NCBI GenBank assembly: GCA_001972305.1
Contig: BDDD01001599.1
Location: 248,001 to 312,000 of the forward strand
Direction: 5' to 3'
From: Cephalotus follicularis
Lineage: Eukaryota > Streptophyta > Magnoliopsida > Oxalidales > Cephalotaceae
Length of the DNA: 64,000 nt
Position numbers and translations under genes: made by a program. This document shows, piece by piece, positions 46,700-56,744 of this stretch (position 1 is the first letter of the stretch; the number at the start of each line of letters is the position of its first letter). The notes beneath the pieces are model-generated. The model was not told where the DNA came from. It made no database searches and worked only from the letters and a program-made list of their open reading frames with translations.

Positions 46700-49575
46700 T
46701 GTCACACCCCGTTCCCGCATAAATAAAATACCCAGAGGTCATGGCAATTAACATGTACCCAGCTTATACAAATTCGAAAAAATTTAAAACTTTTGCAAAC
46801 ATATAAAACTCTTGCGAAAGCATTTAAAAATATAAGCCGAATTAAATAACGTAACATGCATCCCATACTACACGTTACTAATTTGTTCAACAGCAGTACA
46901 TCATTACATCGTTAATTGCCCTCGAACAAAGCATGAGCAAAAATAATCCATTCAATACATTAATCCATCAATTACAATAACATTAAACTGTCTCCAAAGA
47001 AAATACCACTTCATCATTTAAACATCGTTTCTAAAGAAATACAACTTTATTCTTCTCTTCGGTCTTACCGCGCTTGTCCGTATCAATCCCACTGCATCAA
47101 TCTGAAATTGATAATATATAAAATTATTTTGGAGACATTGATAATAAATGTCATGTAATGAATGCATCGTGATGCAATACATATTATATAACAATACATA
47201 TATATATATCTGCCAATAGGGAAGCAACCATGCCAAGTGGCTACAACCATACAATCCATCAATCATGTCACAAAGGACCAATCAATCCAATCCATCCGTA
47301 CGAAGCACGTCGTCATCTCCTGGCCCCTATGTCGTACTCCTACTTTAGTCCCGTCTCCCGGACGACTCGAAGCAGGTTCAGTCATCAATCCAAGGTTACT
47401 TGCACTCAGTGTTTAGTAACCAGTGTATGTGGGCGTCCCTAGCCATCTCCTGGCACCTAGAGTACATCCCGCCCTTAGCCATCAATGACAAACTCTTCAC
47501 GCGGCTAACGCGGCATCAATCACAATCCAACAATCAATCCTAAAATCAATCCTTTTCCAAGTAATTTATAAGTTATAAAATACTCGAAAATAATATATTT
47601 GTTCAAAATGTATAATCAGTCTTTGAAAACAATATACAGTCTTTGAAAACCATATTTCAATTCTTTGGAAATATACATTTTCGTGTAATATAATGATTTT
47701 ATTATAAAATCATGTATGCACTTTTCTAAAATGATAAAACACTTTAGAAATCAATAACAATCCAATCCACAATTCAATCTATAGTAATTATGCAAGCAAT
47801 CATATGCTCAAAATGCAACACACCCTTTTGGCGTCAACGTGTACTCTCTAGGCGTCAACGTGTATACCAGTCCTCTTAGGCGTCAACATTGCCCTCTTTG
47901 GCGTCGACGCGTTAAGGTAGGAACCTTAGTCGTCCATGCTTTACTTTGGCATCAACGTGTTCTTTGTTGAGCACCGACGCGTTAAGGTAGGAACCTTAGG
48001 CATCAACGTGTATCTTAGACGTCAACGTGCATGATAGTCCTCTTAGACATCAACACGTAACTTCTAGGCGTCAACGTACATGATGAATCCTTAAACGTTT
48101 GCTCTATGGCGTCGATGCTACAAGCGTCTTCTTCCTCGCACAGTAGTCCAAGGCGTCAATGTTTTTCCTCTAAGCGTTGACGTTCAGAAAAACAATAACA
48201 ACGCTTTCTCCATTTCAAGTATAACAATGGCTTAAACCAGTGAAACCAGGCATAACAACACATGCAACTCAATCCTTTTCCACTCCAAAACAATGCATGC
48301 ACAACAGTTCATCCATTAATGGCAACCACATGCTCAAAATCACAATCCACCACTCATGCATCCATTATAATTAAACTCAAAACACAGTTATATAATCCCT
48401 ACCTCAGATTCCAAGTTAGGAATCATAGTAAACCTCTTTAAGTGGATGTCCCGTAACACTCCTCGAGCTTCCAAGTTCGGGCAACAAATCCAATCCAAGC
48501 TAGGCTCCAACCGGCCGAGCTTCCAGGCGTTATCTCCAGGTCCAAGTATGGAGAATATGACTCTCTCTTTCTCCTTTCCTCTCTGTTTCCCTCTATCTCT
48601 TTCTCTTTTTATCTAGCATTCTTTCTCAGGCGTTTTGGAGAAGAATAAGAGAGTGTGCTTTATAGGGAAACCGCACCTTTCTTTCTCTCTCCTCTCACCT
48701 ATCGCATGACACATATGTCCCATCTCTTCTCACTTTCGGCAGCTACAAGCATAAGGAACTAGCGCCATGTCTGAGCATGCTACCTCTTGCATGACCAGGC
48801 GTCCATGTAGTGGCAGACACCTATCTCTTGTGGGCCTTTTGTCGGTGCTTTAACTTATATGCTGTCACGTTTAGGCGTCAACAAATGAGTTACGCATCAA
48901 CGCGTTGACTATTCTTTCTTAGATCTAACCCGAATCGCGTTAACTCATTACCCTTCAAGCTGAGCTATGCGTTGACCTACCACATATGTGTCTTTAGTTA
49001 ACAATTGGTGGGCATCAACGCTATCTCTTGGCGTCAACGCCTCAAGGCAAGGAGCCTTAACCGTTGTGCTCCACTACTTGGTATCAACGCTATCTCTTGG
49101 TGTCTATGTTTAAGCATCCTTTTCTCTTCTTTTAACACTTTTGAACTTATCATAACTGTTGACGATTTAGTCTCAATCCTTATTTTGATGATAACATATT
49201 TGCATTTAACTAGTTTACTTGATGTGCAAGAAATTACAAGATGCCTTAATCAAATCGAGATAGTGGAAACTCAAGGAGCTCCGTTGGGAAAAGTGGACGT
49301 AGGCAAGAGTTAGCCGAACCACTCTAAATTTCGGAGAAGTTTTTTCTTTCCTTGTCTCTTTACATTTAAAATTTTTAAATTTCCATATTTACTTCAATAT
49401 TCAATTCACCCCCCCTCTTGTATATTGCAAGAGTGTTTTATTTCAATAACATTTCCTTAACGCTTTTCACTCAAACTCAATCATTGCAACTTGAAATCCA
49501 CAATCTTCATTAATTCATCATATAATTACAATGAGAATTACAACAATAGATTAAATGGAAATTCGGGACATTACA
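46700..49575 (-). mobile_element. H: solo LTR of a Tekay/Del-like gypsy element
   Basis: Flanks ATTAG (46695-46699) and ATTAT (49576-49580), a 4-of-5 duplication at a point where L's other LTR is continuous. On the - strand it runs TGTAATGTCCCG...GGGGTGTGACA, the same terminal type as G and J. It contains many GGCGTCAACG motifs (47820-48190 and 48860-49110) and a small foreign LTR piece at 49158-49447. No coding domain or primer site is seen. Confidence 0.8.
49158..49447 (+). repeat. Sirevirus-like LTR fragment inside H
   Basis: It starts TGTTGACGATTTAGTCTCAA, matching the LTR start of D (TGTTGACTTTTAGTCTCAA). It keeps the block GTGGACGTAGGCAAGAG followed by CGAACCACTCTAAA, and ends near CTCTTGTATATTGCA. 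At about 290 bp it is far shorter than D's LTR and lacks the motif cluster. It may be a small solo LTR; no clear target duplication was read. Confidence 0.55.
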
Positions 49576-50414
49576 ATTATGGTCCAATAAACATGTTTCC
49601 ATCCATTGAATCCATTTTTCAATCCTAATTCCAATTCTAGATCATAAATCAAACATAACCTAAAACACTATCAAGCAAAATTTCACACCAAATCAATTCA
49701 ATCAGTCAAATATACAATTAATATAGTGCATAATCAGTAGCATTTTGGATAAAGAAACTCTACCTAAATGCTTGAAGCTTTAGATTTGAACAAATCAGCA
49801 GAAAATGGAGATTGGACTCAAGTCCAAGAATCCCCAAGCTTAAGCTTCAATGGATGTTGTTTGAGAGAAGTTGTTGTTGTTCTTGGTGTAAGGAGAAGAT
49901 CAAAACTTCATCCTTGTAGCTAGGCACGTTCGGATGTGCACAAGAAAAGATGAGAGCAATGTGTTTCTTGTACCTATGTCTTAGTGTTTATGAATAGGGA
50001 GTGCAGTAGCTTAAGTGTATGTATGCTATCAGTATTGGTTAGAAGGAAAATATGCATAGCTTACAATAAGTAAATGTATTAATAAGGGGAACCAAATGGG
50101 TGGCATACGGGTTAGATAAGGAATCAAAGTGAGTAGTAAGAGGAAGATGAGAGATTTTGTAAAGATAGGATTAGGGTTGTGTATATAGGATACGATTATG
50201 TGGTGGGGCCAACTGTAAGTAGCTTAAATAGTTCCAATAAAAGTGGTCTGATATCCCAAAGTTCAAACATAACGAACTCGAATAATACAACAATAAGTAT
50301 GCATAACAAATACAATGGGATGAGTATAAAATACTCCAGTCCGTCAAATACAAATAGAGTATGTAAAGTATTGAGCATACAATAAATATAATGCAGATAA
50401 GTTCAGGTCATTAT

Positions 50415-50590
50415 AGAAAGTGGCATGAGTTATTAAATGAAACTCTTTGGTCTTATAGGACTTCAAAAAAAGGCAGTACGGGTGCAAATGATAGAAGGGA
50501 ATCCTAGAAAGCGGCATGAGTTATTAAATGAAACTATTTGGGCCTATAGGACTTCAAAAAAAGGCAGTACGAGTGCAACCCCGTTTACCT
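50415..50590 (+). repeat. 91-bp tandem repeat of T1 integrase sequence abutting L
   Basis: AGAAAGTGGCATGAGTTA at 50415 and AGAAAGCGGCATGAGTTA at 50506 begin two copies with a period of 91 bp. The first copy touches L's right end. The copies already differ at several bases, so the duplication is not recent. Confidence 0.8.
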
Positions 50591-51090
50591 TAATATATGG
50601 GCAAGCTGTTCTATTAACTGTTAAGATGATCATGAAATCTCTAGGGGTAGCTCAGCAAATTTAGTTGAGCCAAACTGACTATCTTCAAGCAATGAATATC
50701 GAATTGGAAAATATGGACCGGATTCGAATTGATGCTTTGAACAGAATGCAAGTTCAAAAATAGAACGTGGCAAGAGCTCATAAAAAGAGGGTTCAAAGCA
50801 AGTCTTTTGTTGTGGGAGATTTAGTATGGAAGGTTATCCTGCCATTAGGGCAGAAGGACAGATTCTTGGGCAAGTGGTCACCAAATTGGGAAGGACCATT
50901 TCGAATCCATAAGTTGTATTATGGAAATGCATATAAACTCCAAAGTTTAGATGGGGATGAGCATAATAAAGGTACCAGTGGCAAATACCTAAAAAAGTAT
51001 AAGCCATCTATGTGGGAAACTAACAAGGAAGTTTTAAAAATTAAATACCCTAAGCTATGGCTTCAGTATGAAATGCTCAAAAGGAAATAA
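50497..51090 (+). pseudogene. T1 integrase C-terminal part after the L insertion
   Basis: A first open stretch has EGNPRKRHELLNETIWAYRT, then SKKGSTSATPFTLIYGQAVL, the usual end of the integrase core. A second at 50767-51090 has ARAHKKRVQSKSFVVGDLVW, KWSPNWEGPFRIHKLYYGNA and YKLQSLDGDEH...YLKKYKPSMW, the GPY/F-type C-terminal module that ends gypsy pol. Its strand, family and the repeated GNPRK motif tie it to 7816-8462. Fossil. Confidence 0.88.
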
Positions 51091-51228
51091 AAATTAATTA
51101 CTTCGTAACAACGTATAAGAGTACATGATAATTACAAAAGTAACACAATCATCCAAATTGTGTCTATAATTGCTCCCATAGAAGTTCAAAAGAGGAAAGT
51201 ACATTTTGGGCATGAGAAATATCTTTAT

Positions 51229-54050
51229 TGTAACACCCCGTGTTATATTGTAGAGAATACCCATTAAGTATGCGATTTATGTGTGCCTGCCATGTATTAT
51301 AACTTGTGAGATTTGGGTAATTTATTAAAGGCATGCACTGATTTATTTTGGAACCAATGCCTTCGCAAATGTGGCCTCCGAAGGAGTCGTAGACCTTGGC
51401 AGGAGGAGGCATTGTGGGTTTCAAGAGGTGGATCACAAGGGTAGTTCTAGCAGCTTTGATACACTTCTGTTGGATTGAACGTAACAACAAGATGTTCCGC
51501 AATGATTACTAAGACATGCGTTAGCAGAGCAGACTTGCAGAGCAGCGTGGAGCAGACCTGTGTTAACTGTTGCAGAGCAGACCAGTTCCTGGAGTCTGCT
51601 CGACATCATGTTCGCTTGTGGGGTACTCTGCCGAGCAGACGTGGGAGCTACTAGGAAAGGCATAATACATATTTACATGTTGCAGACTAGGCATATGCTG
51701 AGAATGGAAGGAAACCTATGATGAGCAGACCTGCTCATTGCCTTCCAGAGAAGACCTGATATATGATGAGCAAACCTGGTAGTCGACTAGGAAGCAAGTG
51801 CGATTGTAGATCTACTCTAGAGTGGGTTAGCTTACCCTGCGGTAAAGTTATGTACGAAAAAGGACTTAAGCATTTTTAAGGACTAATAATTCGGCCCAAT
51901 CCTTACTCTCTCTTGTATGGCCGAAATTATGCTTTCTCAAGGCCCAAATTATGCTAAATACATGTAGAAAATTCAGCAAAGTTCTACACTATTCTCACGG
52001 GTTCTAGAGCATTCGATTCTTATTATCTTCTTAGCCTTATAAATAAGGAAGAACGTCAATTCTTGTTCTCTTTCACATAATTATATCAACTTACAAGCTC
52101 CCCATTTCTTCTTCAATTTTCTTCAAGGAAATCAAGCTTGTAATAGAGCTATCATCTTTTATTCTAGTACTTTAAGGTAAGATCATCATTTTATTGCTAA
52201 GCTTTGTGATATGTTTGCATTGGAGGAAGGGTGATTGAAGTAATGAATATAGTTTGATAGTAGAAGATGTTTGGACTAGAATTGGAGCAAAGTATTATAA
52301 ATTAATCATCAAGTTTCTTCCTTTAAATTCTGGGTTCCATGAAGGAAAGGAGAATTGATGTTTTCTATGGTTTAAAAGAATGATTAAGGGGATTTATTAG
52401 CTTGTGGACTAAGAAATGGAAGCATATTAGTATTGAGATGATCATTTTGATGCCTTAAATATGTTGGCTTCCATGATTAAATGATAAGAGATTGATTAAC
52501 TCCCTTGCTTTAATGAAATTGTTGGTGATGCTAATCTAGAATCAAAGGGTAACATGGAGAATATAGCTTTTGTATGGCATATATGCGCATTGCCTGCATC
52601 TTTCTCGTATAAGCATAGGAAATATGCTTATTGAATTGTCATGTGATGAAGTTGTAGATATGGATACAGTAGTTGATCCGGAACATCGAGAGACTAGTCC
52701 GTGTTAGTGGATTGTAGTAATCAGTGAGTGGGACATTCCCTTCCTATCCTTATTGTCTTTGATATTCCTGTTTGATATATGTGCCCTTGTGTACTTGTGC
52801 TATATGATGATTCGATCGGAGTTTAAATCCCATATGTCTTATTTTGAGTATGATCTTGATTGTGATGTGTTTTACGAGCATGTGAAGCTCGGGTTCTAGG
52901 TGACTAGGTCACCTTCCTATTTTATAGATCATCATGATTATCATATAGTATTTTGTACTCTGATGCTGGTACTCTGTGATATGTCACATGTGATTTCGGT
53001 CGAAGGTGAGGTGTATGTATGATGCTCAACTCTCCTTAGCAAGCTCATTGTCTATGATGGGCTGCTATATGAGAATTGCCCCTAGGTATTCATAGCCTGG
53101 ATCTGCAGCCTACCGTTGGTCTATGATGGTATGCAGAGTGTGAGTGCAGCAGAGCTCCGTTACTCACCTGTCAAACCGTGTTTGATTTATCGAACGAAAG
53201 ATGGGTCCGTGCATTGATATACCAACCCCTTGCATGAGGCTAAGATATGTGGCTTATCAGACTAGGGCTGGGTTCATGCGATGATTCACCGGCCCCTCGG
53301 ACGAGGCAGAGGTATTGGCACTCTACACATGTGTATGAAGGATAATGTACACATCCTATAGCCTTACCTGAGATTATTGTTGTAGCGGCTGATTTATGAT
53401 GTCATGATATATGACGGTGATATGAGATATGATGTTCACATGATATGTGACGATGATATGATATATGATGATGACAATATAGTTGTACCAGCATCCCCGG
53501 ATATTATGATTTTATGGGCACATTTCTTGATTCATGATTATTGATCATATTTATGATTGTTGATATTTTTATGTACTCTAATTTTATTGTGCTCCCATTA
53601 TACATGTGGAGTTCCCTTGAGCTTGAGATTTGTTCAGTGGATTCATTGTTGAGTTACGAATCTCTTTCTTTTTGGAGTCTCCTTGATGTTATATTCATTC
53701 TCTGGATTTATTTCACTTTATTTATGGCTTCATATTCTTGATCATGCCATACCGCTTTTATTCAGTGCATCCTGTTTTGATCTGGATGGTCATTCGGAAT
53801 AACCCCCTCTTAGTTATTTTTTTCCGTTGAGGCAGCAGAGGACGATCCATTGATCCACCAGTCCAATAACATTTGAGGTAGACCACGGGAATTCAGGCAC
53901 CTTTCACTGGCAGTGTTGGCCGGCATCACATGCATACATTGGGACATATGGGAGTTCATTTATGTTTAGTTATGAGAGATAGATTGATGTTATGTTGAGA
54001 TCTTATGGGTTTATAATTGTTATTATGAATCGAAATGCACAATATACACA
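51229..54050 (+). mobile_element. I: Tekay-like LTR segment, probably solo or partial
   Basis: It starts TGTAACACCCCG, the start type of G, at the point where T1 sequence stops (51228). It has a TATA-like ATAAATAAGG near 52036, GCAGACCTG-type motif repeats at 51520-51790 with one GTAGTCGACTAGG at 51779, and an AACCCCCTCTTAG block near 53806 resembling G's late LTR region. The right edge near 54050 is uncertain, and its relation to J (opposite orientation) is unresolved. No gene is seen in it. Confidence 0.5.
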
Positions 54051-54051
54051 A

Positions 54052-54251
54052 GAAGGACATAATCATCAGGAAACAATACACTTAATTACCGAGAGGGCGA
54101 GAATTCTGGGGTGTATATTTCTTCATTCATCTGTGGAATATTAACTTCATCAATGGCACGAGGCCTTCCACGCCTTCCTCTTCTTAGAATCATTCAGTTT
54201 CCTATAAGGAAGGACATAATCATCAGGAAACAATACACTTAATTACCGAGA
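54052..54251. repeat. 43-bp direct repeats flanking the J gag start
   Basis: Two identical copies beginning GAAGGACATAATCATCAGG lie at 54052-54094 and 54209-54251. The second is in J's leader next to the primer site. The first lies where J-like sequence gives way to segment I. Confidence 0.85.
54086..54193 (-). pseudogene. J gag N-terminal remnant
   Basis: A 35-codon start: MILRRGRRGRPRAIDEVNIP, then QMNEEIYTPEFSPS. Arg/Gly-rich starts of this kind open the gag of Tekay-type chromoviruses. It lies about 108 bp inside the LTR end. Only this start is present. Confidence 0.55.
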
Positions 54252-54285
54252 AACTTATCCCAGCGATAGCTTATTTGAAAAATAA

Positions 54286-54297
54286 GCTCTGATAACA
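54286..54297 (-). other. J primer-binding site with an adjacent hairpin
   Basis: The - strand reads TGTTATCAGAGC three bases after the LTR end. Directly downstream, a 9-bp perfect inverted repeat (AGCTTATTT arms, 3-base loop, 54268-54288) overlaps the site's edge. Confidence 0.75.
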
Positions 54298-56744
54298 TGA
54301 TGTCACACCCCATTTTCCAAACAACAACATGTATAAAGATAGCAGTTATAATAATCCAGCATTCAACAATTAACTGAGATCCATTAAACAAAAGCGGAAG
54401 CATTCCAATACCGGATTATTAAAATTATCCGCACGCAGCCCATACTACGTGCTTTAAGTACAACGCAAGGTTATAAATTACATGCCTGAGATGTAAATAT
54501 AACGAACGGAGTATGATTTATTACAATACAACTTGACATCTTAAAGTAACAACCTTAATTAAAATATAAGCTCTCTTCAAGAAGCTTCAGCAGCACTTGC
54601 CCAATTACCTTCGTCAATCTGAAATTGTAGGGGGTTAGCCTTTGTCCTCACTTAGCTAAGTAGGAACAATGCATGAGAAAGAATATATAAATGTAAACAT
54701 GCATGACAGTTTATTTTGAAAATAACATATATATTTAAGTATTCCAATATATATAATCAATCATACCAAGTGGCCATAAACAGTATAATTCAAGAATACA
54801 GCACAAGGGTAAAATCAATCAATACAATGGTTGGGTGTCACATGTCGCTAACTCCTAGCACCAACTGCGCACCACCTAACTATCACCCTACACTCCAAAG
54901 ATGATAGATTAGGTAACAATTCTTCCGGCATTAAGCGAGCAGGTAACAATCAAGATCTGCATTGCAGATAAGTTTGGCAGAAGCCAGTGATGTCTCCTAT
55001 CACTCAACTAATGGCAATAAGCATAGACAATTGATTCAATCAATTCAATAACAATATTACATATATTTATAATATGCAATATAGTAGTAGTTTTCTTTTA
55101 GAAACATTTAACAATTTCATGGATGTACCTCTCTTTTGGAGGAAACGGTATCAATACAATAGTGGTTCTCGGTTGGAGAACAAAACAGTAGTGGTACCTC
55201 TCATGGGAGGAAACAGTAAATCATTGACAGTAAGTCTCCATTTTGAAAACCATAGTTAAAATCCTTATTTGTGCATGTAGCACTTAGTTGGTTCAATCCT
55301 TGAAATTAAGTGAAACAATAGTGTTTATGAACACTTAATAGATATACAATATCTATAACAGCAACATTATACAGCAGCATAACAATAAGGACAGTAGCAA
55401 TTCAGGGATTCAAACAAGGATCATTAGCATAACCATAGTCATTCTTACACAATTCACACAAGGAATGCATAAGTCGTTTACTTCCCAAAATGTAACTACA
55501 TATGGTCAAAATTGAATGTTAGAATCATCCCATGTGGAGGCCAGGGTAATTACATACAATTTAAGCCTAAACAGTACCTACCAGGAGCAAAATGTCCTTT
55601 GACAGTCGACTGTTTTCGTCACCAGCCGACTGTTTATTTGCACAGACGACTATTCCCTCAGAACAACTGACTGGATACATTGAGTAGTCGACTGTTTGTC
55701 TTTAACAGTCGACTGTTGTGCCCAGAAAATCAGCAGGCAGTAACGAACAGAAACAGGGTATGCATGCTCAATGTCCAATTCAACCCAATTAACAACATGC
55801 AATCATATAGAAATTATCCAAACATGCTATACATATTGTATTTTTAAAAACATGTCAAAACCCCTATCTCAATCGCTATCACAGAATCAAATTGGATTGA
55901 TTCCTCTCTTTAAGTTCCAACTTCAACTCAACACCAACAACCCAGAAATTTAAAGCTATAGATGCATGTTTGACAGTAGGTATACATCCAAATCAGTACG
56001 TTTACATGGTGGTATAACCATAACAACATAAGTGAGCTCGGATTAGTGGCTTACCAGGAAGAATCAAGCTCCAATCTCCACTTTGAACTCACTAGCTCCA
56101 ATATGCAAGTTCAGAAATTACTCCACCATAAATCCTCTCTTCTCAATGTTTTTAGCACTCAAATCAAGCTCTCAACAGCTGGTATAGAAGGTTTAAATGC
56201 TTAGCAGATTCCATTAACTTCAGTCCCCAGCATTTTCCTCTCTCTCTTCTTTTCACAGGTATGTCTACTCTCAACTTTTGCAGGTTGCATGTTGCAGGTG
56301 GAATAGAGGACATGCAAGACACCACTCATGCATGTTATCACAGCTAGTGACACGCATCAGCCTTTCATGACACGTTTAGGACACTTGTCATCAACTGCCA
56401 AGGCTTTGGTGCCACTGCTCTGTTTCACACGCCATGCACAGACACCTGTCTGAGCTCTACCAGTCAACTGTCTTTAATCAGCAGTCGACTGTCCACTTAT
56501 TGCAGACCAGTCAACTGTTACCCTATGACAGTAGACTGTAATGCCAATTTCCTGATCCTTTACTATTTACTCCTCAAACTTACAACTTAATTCAATTTAA
56601 CCCTTAAATTATACATCCAATTCAACCTTCAACAATTTAAAATAACCATGCACATGACAAATGGAACAAAATCTCAATATAATGTATATTTTATTCATCA
56701 ATGGAACAATATACATTAATTAAAAATTGCGGTTATTACATGAA

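Larger units (their letters stand above)
8463..50413 (-). mobile_element. L: Tekay/Del-like chromovirus (Ty3/gypsy) with about 3.6-kb LTRs, inserted in T1 integrase
   Basis: The outer flanks both read TAGAAAG (8454-8460 and 50414-50420), which fits a 5-bp target duplication within that string. On the - strand the LTR runs TGAYC...GACGTCA. The interior (35265 down to 33231) begins with an initiator-Met primer site, then gag starting MDSRGRRDRQ, a protease-like patch, and an integrase tail/chromodomain ending FEDQIPIRRGEG right before the polypurine tract. No RT or integrase core is recognisable, so the copy is non-functional. Its LTRs have diverged visibly, so it is old. Confidence 0.82.
35266..50413 (-). 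repeat. Right (5') LTR of L, cut into three segments by insertions C and H
   Basis: LTR segments lie at 35266-35890, 44521-46699 and 49576-50413, again about 3.6 kb in total and collinear with the left LTR. It starts TGACGTC beside the primer-binding site and ends GGTCATTA next to T1 integrase sequence. Insertions C and H break it at points where the left LTR is continuous, which fixes their boundaries. No genes are seen in it. Confidence 0.85.
54086..56740 (-). mobile_element. J: 5' end of a Tekay/Del-like gypsy element (LTR, primer site, gag start)
   Basis: The LTR occupies 54301-56740 on the - strand (TGTAATAACCGC...GGGTGTGACA). It is followed by the primer site TGTTATCAGAGC and a gag start MILRRGRRGRPRAIDEVNIP, after which the element is lost. 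It is the only member of the G/H/J family here with its primer site, and it ties those LTRs to gypsy elements that prime from initiator-Met tRNA. CAGTCGACTG-type clusters lie at 55600-55715 and 56460-56540. It interrupts T1 up to 56741. Confidence 0.7.
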
